Shown here piece after piece: positions 36,240-48,491 of a DNA stretch of 64,000 nucleotides; position 1 is the stretch's first letter, and each line of letters opens with the position of its first letter. The stretch covers positions 1,475,664 to 1,539,663 of the forward strand of contig MU394051.1 of NCBI GenBank assembly GCA_022578605.1, given 5' to 3'. The DNA comes from Camillea tinctor. Lineage: Eukaryota > Ascomycota > Sordariomycetes > Xylariales > Xylariaceae. The translations under genes and the position numbers were made by a program. The notes beneath the pieces are model-generated. The model searched no databases, had not been told where the DNA came from, and was given only the letters and a program-made list of their open reading frames with translations.

Positions 36240-38270
36240 ATGCCTACTATATCATGCGACAAGTATGAGCTCTTCGAAGCTCTGGGTCGAAAGTACGTTT
36301 CCAATTGATATAACCCATTCCTTACCCTCTGCTTCTTCTCCTTCTTCCTCTATATTCTCTAAAGAAAATAAAAGAAAATAAAATAAAATAAACCCAAAAG
36401 ACCAACTAACCATCCTCCCATTTAGATACACAACCGCCGAGTTTGAAGAGCTCTGCTTCGAGTTCGGCATAGAGCTAGACGAGGATACCGAGAACGACGA
36501 GCGTCCCATTGTCGACGGCGTACAAGAACCTCCCCAGCTGAAGATCGAGATCCCCGCCAACAGATATGACATGCTCTGCTTCGAGGGCATTGCCCTCATG
36601 CTCAACATCTTCCAGGGGAGACAGCCTACGCCTAATTTCAGATTAATCCAGCCGCCCTCGGGCGACTTGCAGACGATAACCGTCCTGGAGGACACCATGA
36701 AGGTGCGCCCATTGGTCGCCGGCGCCATCCTCCGCAACATCAAGTTCACCCAGAAGGCATACGATTCCTTCATCGCTCTGCAGGACAAACTGCACGCCAA
36801 CCTGGCCCGCCAGCGTACTCTGGTCTCCATCGGTACGCACGATCTAGATACAGTACAGGGGCCTTTCACATACGAAGCAATGGCGCCCAACGAGTTCAGC
36901 TTCGTGCCTCTTAACCAGACCAAGGAGATGACAGGAGAGGAGTTGATGGCTTTTTACGACAAGGACAGGCATCTAGGAAAGTACCTACACATCATCCGGG
37001 AAAAGCCCGTCTATCCCATCATCTTCGATGCCAACAGAGTGGTCTGCTCCCTGCCACCCATCATCAACTCGAATCACTCCAAGATCACCTTGGACACCAA
37101 GAACGTCTTTATAGAAATCACGGCAACAGACCCCACGAAACTAGCCATCGTCCTCAATATGATGGTTACCATGTTCTCCGCTTACTGCGCCGAACCCTTC
37201 ACCGTTGAGCCCCTGAAGATCATATCCGACCACAACGGCCAGACCAGAATAACACCCAACCTCACCCCGAGGCCCGAGACCGTTGAGGTGGATTACCTGA
37301 ATGACTGTCTTGGACTTTCCGAGTCACCAGAGAGTATTTGCAAGCTGCTCTCCAAGATGGCTCTCTCCGCCACCCCTTCGACCAAGGACAAGAACCTGAT
37401 TGACGTCTTAATACCCCCGACGAGAGCTGATATCCTCCAACGATGTGACATCATGGAAGACCTCGGAATCGCCTACGGCTTTAACAGTCTCCCACGCATG
37501 TCTGTGAATAAGAACGTCGGTACGCCCCTAACGCTGAACAAGGTAACCGACGTCGTGCGTTTCGAGTCCGGAATGGCAGGCTATGCAGAAGTGATGCCTC
37601 TTATCCTATGTAGTCACGACGAGAACTTTGCCTGGCTTAACCGAAAGGACGACGGCAAAACCGCAGTTAAGCTGGCGAACCCCAAGACTGCCGAGTACCA
37701 GATTGTACGGACATCGCTATTGCCGGGTCTACTGAAGACGATCCGCGAAAACAAGTACCACAGTGTCCCCATCAAAATCTTCGAAGCAGCGGACGTCGTC
37801 TTCAAGGTAGGAAGAAACCATTAATCGAAAAAAGATTTAGCCACACTCGAGTGCAAACTAACCTACCTTGATCATAGGACGAGACACTAGAACGCAAGGC
37901 CCGCAACGTGCGCCACTTCGCTGCGGCGTGGTACGGGCGGACAAGCGGCTTCGAGGAGGTCCACGGCCTGCTGGACCGCGTAATGATGATGCTCAAGCAG
38001 GCTTTCATCACGCATGACGAAGGCCTCTCGAGCGCCAAGTCGATGGACTTCGAGGTGCGCGAGGACCACACCCAGCGCGATGGCTACTGGCTCGAGCCCG
38101 TCGACGAGCCTACCTTCTTCCCCGGCCGTGCCGCCGCTGTCTACGTCCGCCTCGGCGGCAAGGCCCGCCGCATCGGCGAGGTTGGCATCCTCCACCCCGA
38201 AGTCCTCGACAAGTTCGAGCTGAAGTACCCCGTTAGCACCCTGGAGGTGAACCTGGAGGTTTTCTTATAG
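36240..38270 (+). CDS. FRS1: Phenylalanine--tRNA ligase beta subunit, cytosolic
   Basis: Three exons, 36240-36292 (53 nt), 36426-37806 and 37878-38270; 608 aa, close to yeast Frs1 (595 aa). The first junction rebuilds [23 protein letters not shown]. Family features: [21 protein letters not shown], the B3/B4 editing-type region ([21 protein letters not shown]), the B5 region ([23 protein letters not shown]), and a catalytic-like C-terminal domain ending [33 protein letters not shown]. In the alpha2-beta2 enzyme the beta subunit supports tRNA binding and editing, while aminoacylation is done by alpha. Introns are 133 and 71 nt. The 672-nt antisense open frame at 36252-36923 is a shadow of this gene. 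Confidence 0.96.
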
Positions 38271-39181
38271 AGAGATGGGCGATCTAGAAAGGGAGGATAA
38301 GGAACGAGAAGGATAGAAAGAAAAAAGAAGATATATCCTAGTAGATAAATCTGTCTGGTTTTGTACCTATTCGCCTAGTTCACCTAGATACAGTAGCATA
38401 GGTTATGCGAGAAGCAAAGAAATAAAAAAGAAAAAGAAAAAGGGGGAATCAAATAAATAAGGAAATGTTCAGCTAGTTTAGTCTCTTCTAGAGATGTGTC
38501 TTCCAATTCAGCGTAGATATAAGATGATACGATCTATGTCCATTTATATGATCTACCTGCTCTCGTTTATAAGCTACATATAGTTCTTTATGTGAATCTG
38601 GTTAAGAAAAGAAGGGGAGTGGCTGTTGTTATTAAAGAGGTCTGACCTGTCCATTTTTACATGTAATGAATACCATGCATGATATATGATCTATCCACCC
38701 CTTCCCCCTTTTTTTCTCTCTTAACATTCAGACCATGCATCTTCCCTCGTGAGAAACCTACCTAACATAGTAAAGAAAAAAAAGAAGAATGATCCATAAT
38801 AAGAATAACATCTACATAATCCATACTCATTCATATCCCCTATCATAATTTTTATCCCCACGCTATTACCCTTACATCAAACCTCTCAATACACATCATC
38901 TTCTCATCTCTCATCGCGCAAGTCATAAAACATGCTCCCCTTTTAGAAGAAAAAAAAGGCTTGTTCCCAGTCGATGGGATGAAAAGGAATCAGTATCCCC
39001 TAATCTTATATAGCATGTGTGTATATATCTTACACGAAGGAAGAACGAAGAAAAAAAGGTCAAACCAAAACCCAGGTAATAAGAATGGGTAAAAGATATA
39101 CCAGCCAAAAAGTCATAAAAGTATTGGGAATTCGATCATTACTCTAATCCTCTCCAGTCCCCTCGTGTCCCGGTTTCTCAT
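38271..39181. other. Intergenic between convergent FRS1 and myotubularin genes
   Basis: About 0.9 kb, AT-rich, with several A-runs (for example around 38424-38444 and 38948-38957). Shared 3' UTR/terminator region. No gene seen. Confidence 0.5.
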
Positions 39182-41759
39182 TTAACTCATCTCTACGCTT
39201 CTCTTAGGCATATCGGTCATTTCCTGATCTACTGGTACCCGCCCAGGTGTGTTCCCGCCGGTTGCCGCCCCGGTGTGCGGACCCGAAGGACTACCGCTGC
39301 CGCCGAATAAACCTCGCCCGAGATCTAGCCCAGCCACCCCTTCCTTCAGCTTAGCGAGGTTTGTGGCGAAAGCGCCGGGGGTATCGGCACTAGCGCTATG
39401 TTTGAGGGTGGTCGGTGTCTCCCCCGTTGATCCCAGCACTTGTCCTGGCGTGAGAGCCGCATGCGCCGACTCGACACCCGTGAGCACGCTCTTGCTGGTC
39501 GGCATGCTCGGAGGGTTAGGGCTCGAAGCGATGGGTGGCGAAGACTGAGAGGTACGATTGCTCTCCGGATCGGGTGAGCCCTGGCTAACATTGGTCGCAG
39601 TGGTGGTAGCCGACATGGCATAGCTGCCGATCTTCTCATCCCTTGCTGCGGCAGCGTTCAGGTATTCGTTCATTTCAGCATCGGTCCGACCAAAGACTTG
39701 ATACCACCAGCGCACTTCTGAGAGTTTCGGGAAGAGCAGCCTTTCGCGACCACTCTGACGGTCATCTATGGTGGCATCATAGTTGGGGTTGGTGAATTCA
39801 TGTTTGCGTGAGAGGAAATAGTCCCAAACAGATCGCGTCTTCTCATGAGCGTTGGCATCTTTACGTGCCTTTTCGCTGTTCCACAAGAATGTACCATATT
39901 GCGCAGCATAAAGATGGTAGAGAAGCCGCCTCAAAAATCTTTCATTGTATTCGAATCGGTTAGGATGTTGTCTGAGGAGTTGGTAGGTAGCATCAAGGAA
40001 TTGATGGAAAACGGGAGAAATCTCGTTTGGTCGGGTGGATTCGCTCGCGTCGGGGGCACTAGTAGCAGCGGGCTTCTTGACTTGAGATGGATCATCGGAA
40101 GGTGAGGCGACGCCATCTCCATCGGAGTCCGCACTGGTATCTGCTGCACGATTCTTATTGAAGAAGCGTTTCGCGCTAGCGAGCGCATTCTCAAAGGCCT
40201 CCCCTGCACGCCCGTCGGACTCGCCGGGCTGCATGGCCGCACCGGCCATATGGTCTCGTTCGGTCACGAACCATTTCTCATGACCAAGGGGACCAGAACG
40301 TTGTTGAAACATATGGCCAAAGGACAGCCAGTCCTTCTCAACCAATATAACGAAGCCATCTATGGTCCGATAATAGGGGTCAAGCATTAGTTGCGACAGG
40401 GCTGATAGCTGGCTTGTGCGATCCCAACCATCCGAGCAGTGGATCAGGACATGGGAGTGTCTGATGCCCACCTGCCTGGCGATCAAGGCGGACCCATCCA
40501 GAATGCCCGTAATATGCTTAAGCCAGTTGCTCTTGATGAGCAGGTCTCGGTTCGGAGGTAGTCGAGATATGTCACCGTCTTTGATAGCATCTATAACCGT
40601 GCTAAGAGACTCCCTCATGACGTGGATGTTTTCAATGTTAAGGTATGCCTTCTTCGCGAATTTGTAATATTCCATGTTCTCAGACCCTTTCCCCATGGCC
40701 TGCATCACCACGGCATTGATCGTGGGCCGTGCATCCACTATTAAGTTACTTTGCTGGGCACCATATACTAATCGCTTGCCAGTCTTGGAGTCGTAATTAG
40801 CATCATCGGCGGCTATCAGCTCGTCTTCCAGTCGCTCGGTGTCTGAAGTCTCTGCTTCTAAGCTCGTTGCTCGGAGATCAGCTTGACTTGAAGACGGACT
40901 TGGCTCTGTTGCATCCCCAGCGGACGTTTCGAGCCCATTAAACTCAACGGTAGCTGAGGCAGAAAAACATGCGCTTACGAGCTTCTCATCTTGGATACTG
41001 CGGGCACCCCTGAAACCGACCATAGGTTGAGAACTCCGGGTAATGGAGCAGTTGTTCAGGGAGTGGAGATAGGTGAGGACGGGTATTCGCTGCCTCGAGC
41101 GATATGAGCCAGCGTATTTGATGACATTGTCGGATATTTTGGAGGGGACGACCAGCAAGGAGGGATAGGTCGGGGAGAAGGAATAGTCCTTGTTGATCTG
41201 GGATATTCTCCAGCCCCTATCTACCGACTTGGTACTAATGCCCTGCCGGCGAAACTCGGCCCTGGGGTCGTACAGCTCCCATCCGTTCAGGGGCTTTTCC
41301 GCTTTCAAGGGCTGGTAACAAAAAGCATACAGTTTCTCTATGGAGCCCAAGCGGCATGCGCGGGCGCGGATGAATTCGAATGCGTCTCGCGCCTCAACTT
41401 CATCTTTGAACAACAAGTTGATGAAGCTGAAGTCGCGGCCCCGTAATCGTATGGAAGAGGGACGGCCGGTCAGGCTAGGACAGGGTCGAAAGCAACAATG
41501 GGCTATGATAGGGTAGGCAATGTAAGTCTCGCGGTTCTTGGGGGCATTGGGCGGCGGCGTGGCTCCGTCGGGGAGCACGTTTGGATAACTAAAGATGATG
41601 TGGTGGTCTGTGAGAGAAAGTTCGCCTGAATATGTCTCGCCACCTCGTATGGCATCAACGTTGGGTATCTGGAGAAGATTAGGGGTCAGCAGCGAGCCGG
41701 TGAGGAAGACGACGATTGGCCAATGAAAAGGGGGTGGACAATACTCTTTTCACCTGCAT
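39182..41759 (-). CDS. Myotubularin-family phosphoinositide 3-phosphatase (YMR1-like)
   Basis: The main exon is 41668-39182; a 6-nt first exon ATGCAG (41759-41754) joined across an 85-nt intron (GTGAAA...CAG) gives a start MQIPNVDAIRGGETYSGELSLTDHHIIF, which reads as the first strands of the PH-GRAM domain. 830 aa in total. The catalytic loop is HCSDGWDRT, Cys about 413 and Arg about 419, the complete CX5R signature, so the enzyme should be active; myotubularins dephosphorylate PI3P and PI(3,5)P2 on endosomal membranes. Other family motifs: YVYGAQQSNLIVDARPTINAVVMQAMGKGSENM and DGFVILVEKDWLSFGHMFQQR. The C-terminal 150 residues are Ser/Pro/Gly-rich and probably disordered. The first exon is weakly supported: an alternative is a start at an internal Met (41578), which would truncate the GRAM domain. 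Confidence 0.88.
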
Positions 41760-42165
41760 CTTGGGTCCTCTTGGTGTTTGTGTATGGGTATGGGTAGGGG
41801 TATGAGTATGTGAAGTGAGTTAGAGCTTGTATTGTATCTATGTGTACTTATGTGTGTAAGTAGTATCGATTATGTCTCTCGGGGGAACGGACGGTGTGGT
41901 GTAGGTGTAAGTGGTCTTAGTGGGCGGCGCATTTAGTTGAGGTGAGCTGGGCTGTTGGCAGGCTATTGGTTTGGTGTCCTTGGTTTTCTTGGATTGGATT
42001 GATGAGGGATTCTACTATAGTAGTAAAGGGGAGTAGCAGGGAGAGTAGCAGGGAAGTTTGGGATTAGTGATTTTGGGATTGTCGTGCATGTTTATGAACA
42101 GCTTGTATATGCAATAATAATCAATATCATCACATTTGGTTGTACATGACTGTTCTGTTAGTCCA

Positions 42166-42230
42166 ACACAGACACAGACACAGACACAGACACAGACACA
42201 GACACAGACACCAGACACCAGACAGACACA
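42166..42230. repeat. CAGACA hexanucleotide repeat
   Basis: About nine units of CAGACA with two imperfect units at the right end. It lies about 0.4 kb upstream of the myotubularin start and 0.65 kb upstream of uS3, so length changes could affect either promoter. Confidence 0.9.
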
Positions 42231-42658
42231 AGACGTACGTATGCATACATACCATACGCGTGTATGCGTACAATCAAACTCTTCTTCAACAACAAGCTGA
42301 CGGGATTAGATAGGTTGGTAGGAAATTAGGTGAACAAACTTGACAGACAGAGGTAACCTGTAGGTATGAAAGTAAATCTAGTAGGTAAGGCAAAAAAAAG
42401 GTCATGTAGCTAGGTTAGTAGAGAAGGACTAGGTTAAGGTAGTAGTAGCGCGGGGCTATGGGAAGCTGCAAGCTGCAAGGCTGACGGAGCAAGTCTGGGT
42501 AATGGATTTCCTAATACAATGCCGACGTCACCCAACCTAACCTAACCTAGCAGTATACCTTAAGGTTGCCTTATCGATAAAGCAGATCGGTTTTACAGTA
42601 AAGTACCCACCCCTGCTATTGTAAAATGTACCATAGCTCGGACCACCACACAAACTTG

Positions 42659-42666
42659 AACCCTAA
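42659..42666 (+). promoter_or_regulatory. AACCCTAA telobox-like / Tbf1-type site upstream of uS3
   Basis: AACCCTAA lies about 210 nt before the uS3 ATG. Tbf1-type factors bind RCCCTAA and are regarded as ancestral regulators of ribosomal protein genes in ascomycetes. The match is to a short consensus in one gene only, so it is suggestive. Confidence 0.45.
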
Positions 42667-42873
42667 CAAAAAAATTAATTCCCTAAAAAATTACTTGCTG
42701 CAGCTTCCATACACTAACACCAAACCACTTCTCGATTTTTCGCGAGAACTGCCTTTATACATTTCCCCAGACAAGCCCGCTTGACCTACCTCTCTCTCTC
42801 TCTCCATTCCTGTCACCATCTCCGATAAATTTAGTCAAGTCCAATCCTCGAGAGAGAAGATAATCAAGTCAAG

Positions 42874-43828
42874 ATGGCCGTCCCAGGTGCTCAGATGTAA
42901 GCTATTTCCTAGTTTTGCCCCTCCTTCAATTCATCCATCAACTTATCGCGAACGATGACCCATTCAAAATATTCGACGACCCTTTTCAGCCAATTTTCCT
43001 AGGAATATATATAATCTTCTCTATATAAATACATCTCAATTACTAACATGATTTTCTTTTTCTCTTTCTAGCTCTAAGCGCAGAAAGTTCGTCGCCGATG
43101 GTGTCTTCTATGCCGAACTGAACGAGTTCTTCCAGCGCGAGCTGGCCGAGGAGGGTTACTCGGGCGTCGAGGTCCGCGTCACGCCTACCGTCACCGATAT
43201 CATCATCCGCGCTACCCACACACAGGAGGTTCTCGGAGAGCAGGGTCGTCGCATCCGTGAGCTCACCTCCCTTATCCAGAAGCGCTTCAAGTTCCCCGAG
43301 AACAGCGTCTCCCTCTATGCCGCCAAGGTCCAGAACCGTGGTCTGTCCGCCGTCGCCCAGTGCGAGTCTCTCCGCTACAAGCTCCTCAACGGTCTGGCTG
43401 TCCGACGTGCCTGCTATGGTGTCCTCCGCTTCATCATGGAGAGCGGCGCCAAGGGTTGTGAGGTCGTTGTCTCGGGTAAGCTCCGTGCTGCCCGTGCCAA
43501 GAGCATGAAGTTCACCGACGGCTTCATGATCCACTCCGGTCAACCTGCCCGCGACTTCATCGACAGCGCCACTCGTCACGTTCTGCTCCGCCAGGGTGTC
43601 CTGGGTATCAAGGTCAAGATCATGCGCGGTTCCGACCCCGAGGGCAAGGCCGGTCCCTCCAAGACTCTGCCTGACGCTGTCGCCATCATCGAGCCCAAGG
43701 AGGAGTCCAGTGTTGTCCAGCCCATGAGCCAGGACTACGGCGCCAAGGCTGCTCAGGTGCAGGCTGCTGCCGAGGCGGCGCGTGCTGCTGAGGAGGGTGC
43801 CGAGGAGGCTGCTCCTGTCGAGGAATAG
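42874..43828 (+). CDS. RPS3: 40S ribosomal protein uS3
   Basis: Exon 1 is 42874-42896 (23 nt), exon 2 is 43072-43828; the intron is 175 nt with GTAAGC donor, a perfect TACTAAC branch point at 43041 and a TAG acceptor. The splice gives [24 protein letters not shown], the invariant N-terminus. 259 aa. The KH domain motif is [19 protein letters not shown], then [20 protein letters not shown] core (here [20 protein letters not shown]) and the C-terminal [20 protein letters not shown]. uS3 lines the mRNA entry channel of the 40S subunit. The tail is Ala/Glu-rich. Codon use is strongly biased to C-ending codons, as expected for a highly expressed gene, which is why a 903-nt antisense frame (43043-43945) stays open. 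AATAAA at about 43869. Confidence 0.98.
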
Positions 43829-45878
43829 GTTTGAGGATGTTGGTGTTGGACTCCTCAATCCGAAAGAAAAAATAAAGGAACAAAAAAAAAACTTAAAGGG
43901 CTTTGTGGCGAACGGAAGTGAAGGTGGTTCTTCATTCAAGGGCAACTTTTCGGCGTCTTATCATTTTGCATTGCACAAACGGGAGGGAAATGAAATAAAT
44001 CAAGATGATAACGGTCCTCAATTTGGTCGATTCTTACGTGTTGTAAACGGTATCTTTAACCGGGCCGTAGACTGCTACATAGCAATCGTCAACACGAGTG
44101 AACCCACAGTAGAGAGTGTCTTTTTTTACTTTCCTGTTCAAGTTATATGTGAGAAGATGATGATAGTGAGCAGAAACATCCGATGAATATACCCCCCACC
44201 AAGACACATCGTCTTGGCCAAACATATCGATTTACTGGTTTCATACTTTTAACTTTATCCACCTTCAATTATTGCAATAAACTTGGCCTTGCTAATTACC
44301 TTCCTGATCTATCAGTTAGGTAGGTCAGGAGGTCTATGGGTGAATAATAAATCTTCTCTTGCATTTGATACCTACCCAGTATGTACTAACCTTCCTGCAT
44401 ACATGAATAATCTTTTACGTAGCTAGGAAACTCGGGAGAAAGGGTGTTCAGCTGAAATAAGCATTACGATCTTGAAGATATGCAAAATATGTTGTTAAGA
44501 ATATCAAGCCCGGCTTTTCTGTTTTTTTTCTTGTCTGACTATTACAATAAATAACTATTATCTTAAAAACCCCTTTTTATGATTGACAAGCTACCGCTTT
44601 GTGGTCCGTTCTATCCCATATATCCCACCCCCTTTTTTGGTTGTGATCTCTCTCTCTTTCTCCATGCCATGTTTAGTTGATATGCAACGCGCAGTGCCAA
44701 AAGAAAAGAAAAGAAAAATAAAAAAGAACTACCTACCTGTCTGCCTGCCTAGGTTTCTATTATTACATCAAAGTCTAGATAATAAAAGTACAAGTGCAAA
44801 GTACTATACAATATAATATAATACAGGAGGGTGCAGATTAAAGGGGAATGAAATAAGGAGAAGAAGGGAAGATAGGGAACCGGAGGAAGAGATGGGGAAG
44901 AGGAAAGAGGATGGTAAAAGTACAAGAGGGCTCGTGCTGGAGTGAAGAGTAAACAGATAAGTATCTATTAGTACAAAAGCCGTATTAAAGGAACATTTAG
45001 GTATCGCTGATGAAGGCGGTAGGTAGGCTCGGTACGTAGGGCAAGCAAGAAGAAAAGAAGGACGGGGAGAGCTACCAAGTAGGAGCAACTGAGCATAGAG
45101 AAGCCGGCCTTCAGGACGTTTGTCCCTCCTTTTGCTTTGCTCTCCAGATAGCTAGCTAATCTATTCTCTTTCCCGCCGATATTCTTTTCTAAAAAACTAA
45201 TCAATATTTCGATTTGCTTTCTTTCGAAAAAAAAGAAAAGAGAAAACACGCTTCTTTTTTTTTTCAACCGCTGGTTGATATACTTCTTCCGTCCTCTTTC
45301 CTCTGTAAAAAGTATCCCTTTAACCCTATTCCTTCCCTTTCCCTCTGTTCTGTGCTTTACACGGCGCATTTCCTCTTGCGCTTTCTCTTCCCTTCAACCC
45401 TTCAAAAAAACCTTTGGAAATGCCCAAAAAAGACAAAAAAAAAATTATGCTCCCAGCAACGCCAATGTACAGATTTGAACCTTCCTCCCTCCCTCCGACC
45501 CTGTGTTTGACTCGATTCCCCCTTCTCCGGAATATAAAAATGGTGAAGTAGCCCGTACTCTTTTACTACTACAGTGACCCCTTGACCCTCTGCGAGGGGA
45601 AAATGATTATGTAGAAAACAAAAATAAGAAAAAAGTTCTTGTCGTCATGAGGGGCGTGTATCTGACTAGCGCCTCGATTCTAGTCCGAAGAAAAACGCAA
45701 CATGAAGCCATGATACCAAAATCGTGTCCACACGGTGGATCTAAATCTTTAGTTCGTCGAACGAAGGGGGGGTCGCTAGAAGAGAAAATATACAGGGCGG
45801 TACAAGGTGATGTGAAGAGATAGGTGGGGGAGGGTGATCTATTCCTCTTTATCGAGGCGCCCGTTTCAACTGTATATC
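43829..45878. other. Intergenic between convergent uS3 and NIPA genes
   Basis: About 2 kb of AT-rich sequence with A- and T-runs. Small open frames (for example 43782-44186 and 44968-45369) have no family motifs and are low complexity. A gene is not supported. Confidence 0.5.
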
Positions 45879-47576
45879 TTATCGCTCCGATGTCTTGCGG
45901 TTCTCTAGCTCAATAGACTCGTAAACCTTCTGTCCATGCCCGTTGACGGGGCGTCTGCCTCCGGAGGATGATTCGTCACTGCTGTCTTCGGCATCGGTTA
46001 AACCAAGCCCTTGCTCTTCGTCATATGCCCGCATGAGCCCCTCTCTATCCGAGTGCCCCCTGCTACCGGTGCTGATTCGTGGATCTGTGCTCCGCCTAGC
46101 TTGCATGCTGAGGCGTGTCTGGATACTCGAAATCATGTCCGTTCCAGTAACATCGGTTCCACGCCCCGCAAGCGATCTCGTGCCACTCGGGTCGCGTCGG
46201 GAAAGGTTCAAAAGGTAGACACCGGTAAAGGTGACCAGGAAACCGCACAGCAAGGACAGCGTGTTAACTGTATCAGTAGTGTTGAAACCAGAAAAGAGAA
46301 TGAACGATGCGCAGAGGGTAGCAGTGGTAAATGTCACATAGTACAGAGGGTTGACACTGGAATCCGAGTTAGCTGGGTCTAGGGCATGTTTAGGGATTGG
46401 TGAGTGGCAACATACATCTGAGTTGTGAACTGGCTCAGTGCCTTGTTAAAGTAGTTCATCTGGGTTAGAATGCAGACTGTGGTCAAGATCATGAAGACGT
46501 AAGTAGAAGGGTGGGTGAACTGGTTGTTGCCCGCAAAGGTGAGCTTCAAGGCGATACCGAACGCCTTCACGGACATGACCGATACGGAACCGACAGTCGA
46601 GCAGATGGAGAGGTAGATGAGAGGATTCTTCTTGCCGTGAACCGGTGCGATCTTGTAGATCATCACAGTGGCGAAGATAGCAACAACGACGCAGTATAGC
46701 AGGAAACCTGTAGCTGTTAGCAGTCTGCTAGGCTACACTAGGTTGGGAGAAGGATGTAGGATAACTTACCCGGCTGAACAGCATAGTGCAGAATTTGATC
46801 AATGGTTTGGATCTCCTCGTCGGGGGGTGCATGGAGGACGATGATAATAGCTCCTAGCAGGCATATCGCACAGCCCAGCCTCCCTAGAGTTCCTAGTTCT
46901 TCTTTCAAGAAATACGATCCCAGAACAGCTCCTATCAATACGGAGAGAGCACCTAACGGCGTCACGAGAATAGCCGGGGCGAAGGCGTATGCTGCGAAGT
47001 TACAGATTTCTCCGAGAACCACTGCCACACAGTACCGTTAGCGTCAGCTCGTCGAAGGGTTCATGTGTTGTTTGCAAGCGGATCACCCACTGGTTAGGAT
47101 CCCGGCCCACCATATAGGATTCATCAGGTACACGAAGCCATCCCCTGAGAAGCCATGCTTTTCTTCCGATTGTATTAAACCCTGTTTCAAAGTATTAGTC
47201 CCACGTATGCGTAACGTAACCGACAGGCAGATGAACGTAGGATCGGGCAAACTAAGTCGTCGTGTAGGTATAGGTGTAGGTGTAAGTATATATGTAGGTG
47301 TCGCTACCGTACCTTTTTCGTGATGACGAAGCTCGTGCCTGTGACAAAGAAAGTCAGATGCGATGCGTAGGTGCAGAGAGGGTAGCGTGCACAACATACC
47401 AATGGCCAAACTTGAGGAAATGGCGAGAGCCAGGCCGACATATCTACAGGGAAAATACCAGATTAGCCCACTACCTCCTAAACGTCATGGGGATCGTCGC
47501 ATAGGCTGAGGAGGCACGCAAACGGGTGGCTGGAGGTGGTTAGAGAAAAGGTAAGCCCGTACTTGTCTTCCAACAT
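45879..47576 (-). CDS. NIPA-type magnesium transporter (DUF803 family)
   Basis: Seven exons: 47576-47563 (14 nt), 47443-47400, 47338-47313 (26 nt), 47181-47091, 47021-46770, 46707-46416 and 46356-45879; all phases agree, 398 aa. The first three tiny exons build MLEDKYVGLALAISSSLAIGTSFVITKKG, the conserved first helix of NIPA proteins. Following helices include the motif [34 protein letters not shown] and SVMSVKAFGIALKL. About nine transmembrane helices are visible, then a 100-residue cytosolic tail rich in Ser, Asp and Arg. Family members mediate Mg2+ transport at plasma membrane or endosomes; transport substrate in this organism is inferred. Intron lengths range from 59 to 119 nt. Splice acceptors are preceded by CTAAC/CTAAT branch points. 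Confidence 0.93.
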
Positions 47577-48451
47577 GGTTCCTAGCGGGTATAGATAAAA
47601 TGCGACGGCGACGGCGACGGCAGCGGCGACAACGGTCTGTCGAGCCGAAGAATACTACAGTCGGGGGTGAGAAGTGATGTGATGAGGGAGGTTCAATAGC
47701 TCGCGCCGGGCGAGGGCGGCGATGGAAGGGCTCAGACGGTTTTGTTTGCGCCTCGATCAGCAGATGCCACGATAGCCCGAAGTACAAACGGGATCGGTTG
47801 CGCCAAGTGATTAAAATGACCGGAGGTAGGAAAGAAGATTTCCTAGGTGAAGGTCATTCAGCGCATCGGCAATTGGGGAACCAGAAAAGTTGGCACTGGG
47901 ACACAGGACACAGGACGAAGAAAGGAGAGAAGATTCGTGTTACAAGATCAAAGAGATAAAATAAAATAAAATAAAATGAAAGAAGTATCTGAGAGTAAAA
48001 AAAGAAAAGAAGAACGAATGTTGATTCGCGATGAAAAAAAAGAAAAAAAGAAAAAGAGTAAGGTTGGTTTTTTTTTAGTACCAGGTTTAAAGCTATAGCT
48101 AAAAGTTGTAAATCAGTGGAATTGAAGGAAAAGGGAAAATAAAATAAAATAAAGGTATTGGGAAAATATAGGGTAGATTAGGTTAGATAAGTTTAAGATA
48201 GGTGGTTGAGAGATGTTGTAGGTTAATTGTTTCGTGCTCACTCACTCACTATCCTTCCTAACCAAAAAATATGCTGTGCGCAAACCACGGTGCTTTTTGT
48301 GTGTGCTTTGTGTGGGAAAAGACACTTAAAGTCTGGGTTTGGGGGAGGGGAGAAAGAGAGTAGTGGTCTTGGCAGGTACCCGTACTTGTATGTAGCTGGT
48401 AAGTGTACAGAGTTTATGAGATGAGGGACAAGAGAAAGGATAAGGGAGAGA

Positions 48452-48491
48452 GGGGGGGGGGGATCTTGGGGTCTTGGGGGGTCTTGGGGGG
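48452..48491 (+). other. G-quadruplex-forming motif
   Basis: Four G tracts of 11, 4, 6 and 6 bases separated by loops ATCTT, TCTT and TCTT. It is about 0.9 kb upstream of the NIPA start codon on the opposite strand. Confidence 0.8.

Larger units (their letters stand above)
41760..42873. other. Divergent promoter region between myotubularin and uS3 genes
   Basis: About 1.1 kb serving both genes. It contains the CAGACA repeat, TAACC/CCTAACC words near 42534-42552, an ACCCTAA site at about 42660, and a CT-rich leader at 42789-42806 immediately before the uS3 start. No additional gene seen. Confidence 0.6.

Noticed and set aside
36252..36923. 223-codon antisense frame over FRS1
   Set aside because: It mirrors the coding strand of FRS1 exons 1-2 and its composition is explained by that.
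42166..42230. CRISPR-like repeat
   Set aside because: Perfect short hexanucleotide tandem without spacers; a microsatellite in a eukaryotic genome.
42897..43071. Possible snoRNA in the uS3 intron (U15 lives there in other eukaryotes)
   Set aside because: A C-box-like CGATGAC is present but no D box CTGA near the 3' side and no terminal stem could be found.
43043..43945. 300-codon antisense open frame over uS3
   Set aside because: It is a shadow produced by strong C-ending codon bias of a highly expressed gene; it has no family motifs and begins in the downstream UTR.
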